Source: JBFWWW01 sp050245975 | GTDB lineage: Bacteria > Pseudomonadota > Alphaproteobacteria > Rhizobiales > Hyphomicrobiaceae | Direction: 5' to 3' | Length of the DNA stretch: 9,474 bases | Assembly: GCA_050245975.1 (NCBI GenBank) | Contig: JBFWWW010000157.1 | Coordinates: 1 to 9,474, forward strand | Part shown: positions 1 through 6,820 of the stretch, one piece after another | Layout: the number at the start of each line of letters is the position of its first letter | Numbering within the stretch: position 1 is the first letter of the stretch | The notes under the pieces: model-generated | What the model saw: only the letters and a program-made list of their open reading frames with translations | The model's database searches: none | What the model was told of the DNA's origin: nothing | Position numbers and translations under genes: made by a program

Positions 1-71
1 CGCAACCAGACACCCTTGCCGCGGATTTCCGCCTCGGCCTCATGAGGTGTGGATGATCTCAGAAACGCCAT
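1..71 (-). CDS. Probable GNAT-family N-acetyltransferase, N-terminal fragment
   Basis: Only the first 23 codons are visible; the gene runs off the window at position 1. The ATG is at 71 and the peptide begins MAFLRSSTPHEAEAEIRGKG. A GAGAG Shine-Dalgarno-like run lies 7 bases upstream of the ATG, and the start is 12 bases after the stop of the M16 peptidase, so the two are probably cotranscribed. The visible part is too short to contain the acetyl-CoA binding motif. The GNAT call rests on remembered synteny (an acetyltransferase commonly follows this peptidase in Hyphomicrobiales) and on the look of the N-terminus, so it is an inference. That a coding region starts here is better supported than its identity. 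Confidence 0.55.
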   Translation of the reverse strand, partial: MAFLRSSTPHEAEAEIRGKGVWL

Positions 72-83
72 TTCTGCGCTCTC

Positions 84-1358
84 TCAGAGTCCAGCCGCCA
101 TTCGGTCCGCCGCCCGGCGCGCCTGCGCGTCGCCACGCGGCCCCGCGCCGACCACCACCACCGAAGGCGTAGCGCCCCTGAGCAGCCGCTCGGCGTGAGC
201 GCGCACCAGCTCCGCCGTCTGGCGTTCGACCAGATCGACAAGCTCAGCCGGTGCGATGAGACGATCGAAAATCAGAAGCTGACGGGCCTGCTGCTCGGCA
301 CGTACCGCCGAGCTCTCGAGCCCCATCAGCAGGCCGGCCTTGAGCTGCGCCTTCGAGCGCGCCATTTCGGCTTCGCTCGGTCGCTCCGATGCGATGCGGC
401 CGAACTCCTCCTGCACGACGTCGATCAGCTCATCCATCGTGTCTTGCCCCGTGGCGGCGTGGATCGAGAACACTCCGGCGTCCGCAAGGGCCCAGGAGCC
501 CGAGTAGATCGCGTAGCATAGCCCCCGCCGCTCGCGGACCTCCTGAAACAGGCGTGAGGACATCCCACCGCCAAACAATCCGGAAAAGACCTGCGTCGTA
601 TAAAACGCTTCCTCCCGGTACGATGGGCCTTCGAATCCCAGAATCAGATGGGTTTGCTCGAACGGCTTGGCGAACGTCCGCGTCCCGCCGGCATACCGCG
701 CCGTCTCGACAGCGCCCGACGCGCCGCCATTGAGCCCGCCGAATAGGGCTTCAGCGTGGCGCACAAGCGCCGCGTGATCGACATTGCCCGCAGCCGAAAG
801 CACCATGCGGCTCGCACCGTAGCGACCGGCGAGAAACGACCGTAATTCGGCCGAGCCGATGCGGCGCACGCTCACCTCGGTACCGAGAATCGGCCGACCG
901 ATTGCCTGGTTGGGAAATGCCGTGGATTGCAGGAGGTCGTAGGCGATCTCGTCCGGGCTGTCGCGCGTGGCGGCAATCTCCTGCAGGATCACCTCGCGCT
1001 CGCGTTCCAATTCATCCTCGCGGTAGCGCGGATTCTGCAGAATGTCCGCCAGGATGTCCAAGGCGACCCCGATGTCTTCCTTGAGAACGCGCGCATAGTA
1101 CGCAGTCATCTCCAGGCTGGTGGCCGCGTTGAGTTCGCCGCCGACCTGTTCAATCTCCTCGGCGATGTCGCGCGCGCTGCGGCGGGCGGTGCCCTTGAAG
1201 GCCATGTGTTCGAGAAGGTGCGACAGACCGTTCTGCGCTTCCGTCTCGTGTCTCGCTCCGCTCGCCACCCAGATCCCAAGCGACACCGTCTCCAGATGCG
1301 GCATGTGGTTCGACACCACCCGCATCCCGTTGCTCAGCGTCGTGATGTCCGCCGTCAT
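84..1358 (-). CDS. M16 family zinc metallopeptidase (mitochondrial processing peptidase beta-like)
   Basis: A 424-residue protein of the pitrilysin/MPP-like M16B class, normal length for single-unit members. The inverted zinc motif HLLEH is at residues 47-51 (ligands H47 and H51, catalytic base E50). The distal ligand is E127 in the stretch EREVILQEIA, 76 residues after H51, which matches the spacing in yeast beta-MPP; the conserved E120 is also present. The second half has the family block GGGMSSRLFQEVRERRGLCY at about residues 263-282. No signal peptide or membrane segment is seen, so it is probably cytoplasmic. The substrate is unknown; bacterial relatives are proposed to degrade or process peptides and are close to the ancestor of mitochondrial MPP. 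The start ATG overlaps the thrC stop (ATGA) and has a strong GGAGG site 6 bases upstream, so translation is likely coupled to thrC. Confidence 0.93.
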   Translation of the reverse strand: MTADITTLSNGMRVVSNHMPHLETVSLGIWVASGARHETEAQNGLSHLLEHMAFKGTARRSARDIAEEIEQVGGELNAATSLEMTAYYARVLKEDIGVALDILADILQNPRYREDELEREREVILQEIAATRDSPDEIAYDLLQSTAFPNQAIGRPILGTEVSVRRIGSAELRSFLAGRYGASRMVLSAAGNVDHAALVRHAEALFGGLNGGASGAVETARYAGGTRTFAKPFEQTHLILGFEGPSYREEAFYTTQVFSGLFGGGMSSRLFQEVRERRGLCYAIYSGSWALADAGVFSIHAATGQDTMDELIDVVQEEFGRIASERPSEAEMARSKAQLKAGLLMGLESSAVRAEQQARQLLIFDRLIAPAELVDLVERQTAELVRAHAERLLRGATPSVVVVGAGPRGDAQARRAADRMAAGL

Positions 1359-2764
1359 GCCCGTCCTCCGCTTGCGACGCGGGCAACCGAGACGACGAAT
1401 TTCTCGAGTGCCGCAACGTCGTTCGGAAGGTGGGTAATCCTTTCCCTGGCGCTCATCATTCCCGAACTCGCGGGCGGAAGCGGCGGTCGCACGCCCACGA
1501 TGGCAGCCATAGCATCGGGGAACTTCGCCGGGTGCGCGGTCGCGAGCACGACCCGGGGCGCCGCCGATCCGGCAAGCGCCTTTTGCGCGGCGATATATCC
1601 GCAGGCCGTATGGGGGTCGAGCAAATAGCCGGAGGCGGCCTTTACGCCGCGTATCGCCCCGGCGACTTCATCCTCCGTCGCGGAGGATGCCGTGAAATCG
1701 GTCCTCGCCCTGCCGGCGGCTGCCCCCAGCTCGAATGCGCCACCCTGCTTCAGGCTGGACATCATCGAACGCACGGCAACCGCGTTCCGGTCGATCGCCT
1801 CGAACAGATAGCGCTCGAAGTTCGACGAGACCTGGATGTCCATCGAGGGCGATGTCGTCGCTATGACGCCGCGCGTCTCGTAGACGCCACTGATCAGCGT
1901 CCGAGCCAGAATGTCGTTGCTGTTGGTGGCGATCGCCAGGTGCTCGATCGGCAGACCCATGCGCCGCGCAACATAGCCGGCGAAGATATCGCCGAAATTG
2001 CCTGTCGGAACGGCAAACGACACGGTGCGATGCGGCGCGCCAAGCGCGGCTGCGGCGACGAAATAGTACGTCACCTGCGCCGCAATGCGTGCCCAATTGA
2101 TCGAATTGACGCCCGAGAGGTGAACGCGCTCGCGAAATGCCTGGTGCGCGAACATGTCTTTGACGCGCGCCTGACAGTCATCGAACGTCCCGTCGATCGC
2201 AACGGCATGCACGTTCGGTTCGGTCGGCGTCGTCATCATGCGACGCTGGACGTCTGACACCTTGCCGTCGGGATACAAGATGACGACGTCGACGCGCGCG
2301 GATCCGCGGAAGGCTTCGATCGCCGCGCCGCCCGTATCCCCCGACGTGGCTCCGACGATGGTTGCTCGCGCACCGCGCTTGGCGAGCACATGATCCATCA
2401 AGCGGGATACCGCCTGCATGGCCACGTCCTTGAACGCCAACGTGGGACCATGAAACAGCTCGAGAACCCAATCGCGCGGACCGAGCTGCACCAGCGGCGT
2501 AACGGCCTCATGCTTGAATGTCGCGTAGGCTTCCGCGCAGATGCGGGCAATGTCCTCCCGGGCAATGGCAGAGCCGGCAAAAGCCGAGATCACCTCCGTC
2601 GCAACCGCGTGGAACGGCTTGCCGGCAAAGCCGGCTATCGCCTCCGGCGAGACGCGGGGCCAGACCTTGGGCACGTAGAGCCCGCCGTCAACGGCAAGCC
2701 CGGCCAAGAGTACGCCTTCAAAGTCGAGCTCAGGCGCTTCGCCTCGAGTGCTGACGTATTTCAA
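1355..2764 (-). CDS. thrC: Threonine synthase
   Basis: A PLP-dependent lyase that converts O-phospho-L-homoserine to L-threonine and phosphate, the last step of threonine synthesis, in the cytoplasm. The N-terminus KYVSTRGEAP and the following DGGLYVPK match the long (E. coli/yeast-type) threonine synthases, and about 470 residues is the usual length. Counting from the chosen start, the Schiff-base lysine is in FHGPTLAFKD at about K112. The phosphate-binding SGDTGGAA loop is near 141-148 and PTGNFGDIFAGY near 253-264. There is no ATG: the frame offers TTG at 2773, GTG at 2770 and TTG at 2764. I chose 2764 because it gives the family N-terminus MKYVSTRG and has GAAAG 9 bases upstream; 2773 would add three residues. 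The gene ends in an ATGA overlap with the M16 peptidase. It sits about 100 bp downstream of surf1, which leaves room for its own promoter, but none is clear. Confidence 0.95.
   Translation of the reverse strand: MKYVSTRGEAPELDFEGVLLAGLAVDGGLYVPKVWPRVSPEAIAGFAGKPFHAVATEVISAFAGSAIAREDIARICAEAYATFKHEAVTPLVQLGPRDWVLELFHGPTLAFKDVAMQAVSRLMDHVLAKRGARATIVGATSGDTGGAAIEAFRGSARVDVVILYPDGKVSDVQRRMMTTPTEPNVHAVAIDGTFDDCQARVKDMFAHQAFRERVHLSGVNSINWARIAAQVTYYFVAAAALGAPHRTVSFAVPTGNFGDIFAGYVARRMGLPIEHLAIATNSNDILARTLISGVYETRGVIATTSPSMDIQVSSNFERYLFEAIDRNAVAVRSMMSSLKQGGAFELGAAAGRARTDFTASSATEDEVAGAIRGVKAASGYLLDPHTACGYIAAQKALAGSAAPRVVLATAHPAKFPDAMAAIVGVRPPLPPASSGMMSARERITHLPNDVAALEKFVVSVARVASGGRA
1365..1369 (-). promoter_or_regulatory. 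Shine-Dalgarno site of the M16 peptidase
   Basis: The minus strand reads GGAGG here, 6 bases before the ATG at 1358. It lies inside the last codons of thrC and fixes the start of the peptidase. It is one of the best ribosome binding sites in the window, which suggests the peptidase is translated well despite being distal and overlapping thrC. Confidence 0.75.
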
Positions 2765-2773
2765 CGGCACCAA

Positions 2774-2778
2774 CTTTC
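2774..2778 (-). promoter_or_regulatory. Weak Shine-Dalgarno-like site favouring the TTG start of thrC
   Basis: The minus strand reads GAAAG, 9 bases before the TTG at 2764. It would touch the alternative TTG at 2773 directly and is only 3 bases from the GTG at 2770, so spacing favours 2764. The match to anti-SD is poor, so this is suggestive only. Confidence 0.35.
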
Positions 2779-2864
2779 AGATGAGAGTCGCCGACGGAGC
2801 CGGCCAGCGGCACCCTAGAACGGTGGCCGCCTGCCAACAAGAAGCGTCGGCCGGAGGTTCAGGA

Positions 2865-3629
2865 TTATCCAGTGGTTGCAGGTGCTTCGCGGTCTGCATC
2901 ACGCAGACGCCCGCGTGCGAACGCCAAATAAACGCCGATCAGCGTGACGGCAAGACCGTACCACGTCAGCGCGTATTCCAGATGCCGGTTCGGCAGGGTC
3001 AGGATGGTTGTCCCGCCCTTTGGCCAACCGCCGGGGTTTCCGGGCTCAGCCTCGGCATCGATGAAGAACGGGGCTAGCTGAGCGTCGCTCGCCGCAGCGC
3101 GTCGCATGCCGGCGTAGTCCGGCCAATAGAACATCTTTTGCGAAACATCGGACGGGGGGGTAAAATAGCCTGCAGGACGGGGGCGCCGCCCCAGCCCGGT
3201 CACACTGGTCTCGCCCCGGATCTGCCCCGCCGGCCGCTGAGCCGGATCCTTCAAACCTTGCGGTACGAACCCGCGATTGATCAGAACCTCGGGGCCTGCG
3301 TCGGTTGCCAGCGGCGTGTAGACGTCGACACCGGGCCCGAGCTTTGAATCGACCGCATAGACATAGGCTTCCCGATCGTGCCGGAAGCGCCCGCTGATGC
3401 GGATGCGCAGATACTCGATGTCACCCGAAGACGTCCAGGTCTGCATGGCCTGCGCCAGATCGACGGGAGGGGCATGGGTCCGCGCGTTAATGCGCTGTAT
3501 GAGCGCCTCCTTCCAGGCTTTGCGGCTCATCTGCCACGTTCCAAGTCCGAGAAGGATCGCAACTCCCGCCACCGTCAGCAGCGTTGGCAGCAGCAGCCTG
3601 GCCTGCTTCATGGCTCGCAGCATCGCCAT
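2865..3629 (-). CDS. SURF1-family cytochrome oxidase assembly protein
   Basis: A 254-residue inner-membrane protein with the SURF1 layout: an N-terminal helix (about residues 11-30) followed by the family motif GLGTWQ (28-33), a large periplasmic domain, and a C-terminal helix (about 222-238). Other family hallmarks are VLINRGFVP (115-123), GW (200-201) and RHLEYALTWYGLA (215-227). SURF1 (Shy1 in yeast) helps assemble cytochrome oxidase; bacterial homologues are linked to heme a supply or insertion into subunit I. The ATG at 3629 is 4 bases past the stop of the DUF983 gene, which points to one transcript. In-frame ATGs at 3623 and 3611 are alternatives; the last gives MKQARLLLP, close to the helix. 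Its place after coxC and DUF983 fits an oxidase assembly role. Confidence 0.93.
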   Translation of the reverse strand: MAMLRAMKQARLLLPTLLTVAGVAILLGLGTWQMSRKAWKEALIQRINARTHAPPVDLAQAMQTWTSSGDIEYLRIRISGRFRHDREAYVYAVDSKLGPGVDVYTPLATDAGPEVLINRGFVPQGLKDPAQRPAGQIRGETSVTGLGRRPRPAGYFTPPSDVSQKMFYWPDYAGMRRAAASDAQLAPFFIDAEAEPGNPGGWPKGGTTILTLPNRHLEYALTWYGLAVTLIGVYLAFARGRLRDADREAPATTG

Positions 3630-3633
3630 CCGT

Positions 3634-4002
3634 TCACGGCTTTTCCAGCCGGCCTTCCTCTGCCCGATGCTTGTACTGCTGCGCGATCAGCACTCCCTTG
3701 ATGGTGCGCAACAATCCGTACGCCAGCGCCGGCGTCAGGATACCCCACAGCAGAATATGGACCCAGACGGGCGGCCCGAATTTGAACTCGACAACGAGCG
3801 CACCGCCAAGAACCAGAAACCCGAGAATGAAGATCGCGAATACCGCTGGCCCGTCACCTGAATCGATGAACGAATAGTCAAGCCCGCAGTGACTGCAGCG
3901 ATCGCGCAGGGTCAAGCCGTTCCTGAACAACGCGCCCTTGCCGCATCGCGGACAGCGCGCCGCGAGCCCAGCCGCGATGACCGATGGCCCTTCATGTTCC
4001 AC
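3634..4002 (-). CDS. DUF983 zinc-ribbon membrane protein
   Basis: A 122-residue protein with two parts. Residues 17-39 hold two CxxC knuckles, CPRC (C17, C20) and CSHC (C36, C39), a likely zinc ribbon. Two hydrophobic segments follow at about 53-75 and 79-103. This is the DUF983 family, whose biochemical role I do not know to be established. It lies between coxC and surf1, 4 bases from the latter, and is commonly found in alphaproteobacterial oxidase clusters, so a part in oxidase biogenesis is a reasonable inference. The start is GTG at 4002, supported by GGAG 7 bases upstream; nearby ATGs at 4009 and 3995 are out of frame. The acidic/basic C-terminal tail (HRAEEGRLEKP) is probably cytoplasmic. 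Confidence 0.88.
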   Translation of the reverse strand: MEHEGPSVIAAGLAARCPRCGKGALFRNGLTLRDRCSHCGLDYSFIDSGDGPAVFAIFILGFLVLGGALVVEFKFGPPVWVHILLWGILTPALAYGLLRTIKGVLIAQQYKHRAEEGRLEKP

Positions 4003-4009
4003 GGGACAT

Positions 4010-4013
4010 CTCC
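4010..4013 (-). promoter_or_regulatory. Shine-Dalgarno site fixing the GTG start of the DUF983 gene
   Basis: The minus strand reads GGAG, 7 bases before the GTG at 4002. It decides in favour of a GTG start, because no in-frame ATG lies nearby. Confidence 0.6.
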
Positions 4014-4022
4014 AAACAGGAA

Positions 4023-4042
4023 GGGGCGGCCTTCGCCGCCCC
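4023..4042 (-). terminator. Perfect GC hairpin between coxC and the DUF983 gene (attenuator or mRNA end, not a clear terminator)
   Basis: An 8-bp perfect stem (GGGGCGGC / GCCGCCCC) closes a 4-base loop (GAAG on the minus strand), 32 bases after the coxC stop. It is followed by TTCCTGTTT rather than a clean T-run, so complete intrinsic termination is unlikely. It could protect the 3' end of upstream oxidase mRNA or reduce readthrough into the assembly genes. The structure is seen directly; its function is inference. Confidence 0.35.
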
Positions 4043-4074
4043 GACTTCGCAACCTGTCCGTCAGTCGCCTGGCG

Positions 4075-4980
4075 TCAGTGGGACACAGGCGTACCGGCAC
4101 CCCACACATAGATGCAGGAGAACAGGAACAGCCAGACGACGTCGACGAAATGCCAGTACCAGGCGGCCGCCTCGAACCCGAAGTGCTGTCTCGGTGTGAA
4201 ATCACCTTTCAGCGCACGTATGAGGCAGACAGCGAGGAACAGCGTACCGATGATGACATGCGCTCCATGGAAACCCGTAGCCATGAAGAACGTCGAGCCA
4301 TAGATATGGCCCGCATAGTTGAACGCTGCATGGCCGTACTCGAAGGCTTGGCACGCGGTGAAGAGCAGGCCCAGGACAACCGTCACCACGAGACCCCACA
4401 CCAGCCCCTTGCGATCGTTGTTGAGCAGCGCGTGGTGAGCCCAGGTCACTGTCGTGCCCGAGGTCAGCAGGATGAGCGTGTTGACGAGCGGCAAGCCCCA
4501 CGGATCGAACGTCCCGTGAAAGGCGTCGGCGGGTTTTGGCGGCCAATGCCCGCCGGTCAGCGCATTGCGCTCGACCATGCCGATGACCTCGCCGGTGTGC
4601 GGCAGGTTGTCGACGGCGGCCGGAAACAGCGCGACATCGAAATAGGCCCAGAACCACGCGACGAAGAACATCACCTCCGAAGCGATGAACAGCAGCATGC
4701 CGTAGCGCAGGTGGAGCTGAACGACGGGCGTATGATCGCCGCCGTTCGCTTCCCGGATGACGTCACGCCACCACATGAACATCGTGAAGAGCACGCACAC
4801 GGCACCGATGAAGAAAACCGTCGGGCCCTTCAGTCCCAAGACCCCTGTGCCGGCATTGAGCGACCTCATCCAGACGATGAGGCCGACCGCCATGAGCAGG
4901 GCAGACACGGAGCCTACGATCGGCCACGGGCTCGGGTTGACGAGATGATAGTCGTGATGCTTGGCGTGGCTCTCGGCCAT
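4075..4980 (-). CDS. coxC: Cytochrome c oxidase subunit III (aa3 type)
   Basis: A 301-residue polytopic membrane protein, the usual length and seven-helix pattern for alphaproteobacterial subunit III. Diagnostic stretches are WPIVGSVSALLMAVG (19-33), WWRDVIRE (70-77) and LRYGMLLFIASEVMFFVAWFWA (91-112), which contains the conserved membrane glutamate E102. Further on are the GHWPP block and, near the C-terminus, GHIYGSTFFMATGFHG followed by WYWHFVDVVWLFLF. Subunit III carries no redox centre; in this family it stabilises the catalytic core and supports proton uptake through the D pathway. The ATG at 4980 has GGAG 7 bases upstream. The N-terminus (MAESHAKHHDYH) is His-rich. The gene is 52 bases downstream of ctaG and its transcript is bracketed by two short hairpins. 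Confidence 0.98.
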   Translation of the reverse strand: MAESHAKHHDYHLVNPSPWPIVGSVSALLMAVGLIVWMRSLNAGTGVLGLKGPTVFFIGAVCVLFTMFMWWRDVIREANGGDHTPVVQLHLRYGMLLFIASEVMFFVAWFWAYFDVALFPAAVDNLPHTGEVIGMVERNALTGGHWPPKPADAFHGTFDPWGLPLVNTLILLTSGTTVTWAHHALLNNDRKGLVWGLVVTVVLGLLFTACQAFEYGHAAFNYAGHIYGSTFFMATGFHGAHVIIGTLFLAVCLIRALKGDFTPRQHFGFEAAAWYWHFVDVVWLFLFSCIYVWGAGTPVSH

Positions 4981-5010
4981 GTAGCTGCTCCGTCTTCCCT
5001 ACCCGTCGGC

Positions 5011-5026
5011 GGCGGTAAAAGCCGCC
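5011..5026 (-). other. Short hairpin in the ctaG-coxC gap
   Basis: On the minus strand GGCGG pairs with CCGCC around a CTTTTA loop, a 5-bp all-GC stem just after the ctaG stop and upstream of the coxC Shine-Dalgarno site (GGAG at 4988-4991). It is too short to call a terminator and could arise by chance in GC-rich DNA. Confidence 0.25.
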
Positions 5027-5032
5027 TGCTCC

Positions 5033-5650
5033 CTAGGACCCTTTGCCCGTTACGGCGGGCGCATGCTCTGCGACGCCGGGCCGCTCTTTCGGCGGAACGG
5101 CATAGAATGTGTACGACAGCGTGATATCACGCGTGTCCTGCGTGTCCCGATCCTTCAACATGGCCGGATCGAGATAGAAGCTCACCGGCATCTCGACCGA
5201 TTCGTGCGGATTGAGCGTCTGCTCCGTGAAGCAGAAGCACTGGATCTTGTTGAAGTATGCCCCCGTGGTATCGGGCATGACATTGAATGTCGCCGAGCCG
5301 GTGATGCGCTGGTCCGACAGATTTGTCGCCCGGTAGAACACCAGCGTGTTCTCACCGATCTTGACATCGACGGTCGACTGCACCGGCTCAAATTTCCAGG
5401 GCAGGCCGGGCGCGACATTGGCATCGAAGCGAATTGTCACGATCTTGTCGACAACCTTGTTCGACGCCTGCTTTGCGCGCAGAGGCGTGCCGGCAAATCC
5501 CGTCGTCTGGCAGAACAGTCGATAAAGCGGCACCGCGGCGTAAGATGCGCCCACCATCGCAAAGACGACGACCGCGCACCACAACGCCACCGCCATATCC
5601 CGGCGCGCCGGCTTCGGTTGCTGCTCTGTGGACTTCATCTCTTGGGTCAT
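5033..5650 (-). CDS. ctaG: Cytochrome c oxidase assembly protein CtaG/Cox11 (copper chaperone)
   Basis: A 205-residue Cox11-family protein of typical length. It has a short cytoplasmic N-terminus, one membrane helix at about residues 19-40, then a periplasmic immunoglobulin-like copper-binding domain. The copper motif CFCF is at 138-141 (C138, C140), and the third conserved cysteine is C47 in YRLFCQTTGF just after the helix. PWKFEP (84-89) and ESVEMPVSFYLDP (150-162) are further family blocks. Cox11 delivers Cu(I) to the CuB site of subunit I. It should not be confused with the unrelated CtaG of Bacillus. The ATG at 5650 lies 17 bases after the coxF-like gene with no strong Shine-Dalgarno site; an in-frame ATG at 5638 is an alternative. 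Position in the oxidase cluster agrees with the function. Confidence 0.97.
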   Translation of the reverse strand: MTQEMKSTEQQPKPARRDMAVALWCAVVVFAMVGASYAAVPLYRLFCQTTGFAGTPLRAKQASNKVVDKIVTIRFDANVAPGLPWKFEPVQSTVDVKIGENTLVFYRATNLSDQRITGSATFNVMPDTTGAYFNKIQCFCFTEQTLNPHESVEMPVSFYLDPAMLKDRDTQDTRDITLSYTFYAVPPKERPGVAEHAPAVTGKGS

Positions 5651-5667
5651 TGCGTCACGCCGGTTCG

Positions 5668-5853
5668 CTAAAGCGGTCGGTTGAAGACGTTGCCGCCCAG
5701 CCGAACGATCGTGGCGGCATAGAAGAGCAGCGCAAGCACCGCCAGCGCCAGGCCGATGGCCAGCGACCGCATGCGCTGCCGCCGCAGCCGTTCGCGCTCG
5801 TCCTGCTCGCCCACGATGGCAAGGTCTCCCCGTTCATGAAACCGCCAGAGCAT
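5668..5853 (-). CDS. coxF: Small single-helix CoxF-like protein, probable oxidase accessory factor
   Basis: A 61-residue product from the ATG at 5853. A charged, Arg-rich N-terminal part (GEQDERERLRRQRMRS) precedes one membrane helix at about residues 31-48 (LAIGLALAVLALLFYAAT) and a short tail ending in the recognisable VFNRPL. Small proteins of this shape, ending in NRPL-like residues, typically sit between ctaB and ctaG in alphaproteobacteria and are annotated as CoxF or oxidase assembly proteins; their biochemical role is not known to me. The start is uncertain. The ATG at 5853 overlaps ctaB by 20 bases and has no Shine-Dalgarno site. An in-frame GTG at 5814 has GGGGAG 11 bases upstream and gives 48 residues. 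An ATG at 5837 overlaps the ctaB stop in ATGA form but is out of frame. Confidence 0.78.
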   Translation of the reverse strand: MLWRFHERGDLAIVGEQDERERLRRQRMRSLAIGLALAVLALLFYAATIVRLGGNVFNRPL

Positions 5854-6781
5854 AGCAGCGTTCGATCAGCAGCGCCGCGAACAGCAGGAAGAGATAGAGG
5901 ATCGAGAAGCCGAAGAGCTGGCGCGCAGCCCGATCGGCTGCGCGGCCCTCGCGCACGCGCCAGACCTTCCATGCCAGGGCGAGGAAAATCGCCCCGCTCA
6001 CGATCGAAACACAGGCGTAGAGGAGGCCGCCGAGCCCGATCAACGCGGGCACCACTGCAAGCGGCACCAGCAGAAGCGAATAGAGCAGAATCTGCCGGCG
6101 GGTTTCATCGGGGCCGGCCACCACCGGCAGCATGGGCACGCCCGCACGCTCGTAGTCGCGGCTGCGGTACAGCGCCAGCGCCCAGAAGTGCGGCGGCGTC
6201 CACATGAAGATGATCAGGAACAGCAGCACGCTCTCCAGGCTGACGGCGCCGGTGACGGCTGCCCAGCCGATCATTGGAGGAAACGCGCCCGCGGCTCCGC
6301 CGATCACGATGTTCTGTGGCGTCCGGCGCTTGAGCCACATCGTGTAAACGAGGACATAGAACGCGATGGTCAGTGCAAGCAGCGCACCGGCTGTCTCGTT
6401 CACAAGAAGGCCCAGCGTCAACACCGAAAAAACGGACAGGACGATACCGAAGCCAAGGGCCTCGGCCGAGGTGACCTGGCCACGCGGGATGGGCCGCGCC
6501 GCCGTACGCGCCATTTCCGCATCGATGTCCGCGTCGTACCACATGTTGAGAGCGCCGGCTGCGCCCGCACCGACGGCGATGGCGAGCAAGGCGATCGCGC
6601 CGAGCAGTGGATGAATATTGCCGGGCGCGGCCACCATGCCGACAAGGGCCGTGAACACCACAAGCGACATGACACGCGGCTTCATCAGGGCAAAGAAGTC
6701 GCGCACGTTGCCGCCGGCAGACAGCACAACGGACGGCTCTGCGAGAGCTGGATCGCTGCTGTCGTATCCGACGTCCGCCAT
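5834..6781 (-). CDS. ctaB: Protoheme IX farnesyltransferase (heme O synthase)
   Basis: A 315-residue UbiA-superfamily prenyltransferase of the inner membrane that attaches a farnesyl group to heme B, making heme O, the precursor of the heme A needed by the adjacent oxidase. The diphosphate-binding Asp motif is in NMWYDADIDAEMARTAARP (about 79-97; D83 and D87). The second region is WLKRRTPQNIVIGG (149-162). WTPPHFWALAL (194-204) is another heme O synthase signature. KPRVMSLVVFTALVG (34-48) opens the first of about nine helices. The ATG at 6781 is the only plausible start, because a TAG stands in frame at 6791-6793. Its ribosome site is weak (AGAAGG about 15 bases upstream). It begins 39 bases after coxA and overlaps the next gene by up to 20 bases. 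Confidence 0.97.
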   Translation of the reverse strand: MADVGYDSSDPALAEPSVVLSAGGNVRDFFALMKPRVMSLVVFTALVGMVAAPGNIHPLLGAIALLAIAVGAGAAGALNMWYDADIDAEMARTAARPIPRGQVTSAEALGFGIVLSVFSVLTLGLLVNETAGALLALTIAFYVLVYTMWLKRRTPQNIVIGGAAGAFPPMIGWAAVTGAVSLESVLLFLIIFMWTPPHFWALALYRSRDYERAGVPMLPVVAGPDETRRQILLYSLLLVPLAVVPALIGLGGLLYACVSIVSGAIFLALAWKVWRVREGRAADRAARQLFGFSILYLFLLFAALLIERCYALAVS

Positions 6782-6820
6782 CTGTGGGGTCTATGCCTTC
6801 TGCTTCCTGATTGCCGGATA

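Noticed and set aside
2774..2864. Possible thrC promoter (TTGTTG, 17 bp, TAGGGT on the minus strand)
   Set aside because: Each hexamer matches the consensus at only three positions, which is expected by chance; no transcript evidence is available.
3889..5124. Long plus-strand open frame (about 411 codons) opposite coxC and its neighbours
   Set aside because: Same artefact: low-complexity charged composition, spans several real genes and intergenic gaps, and no convincing ribosome site or domain.
5655..5972. Minus-strand open frame that includes the ATGA-overlap ATG at 5837
   Set aside because: Its product is Arg/Ser/Trp-rich with no membrane helix, whereas the neighbouring frame gives the recognisable single-helix CoxF-like protein ending in NRPL.
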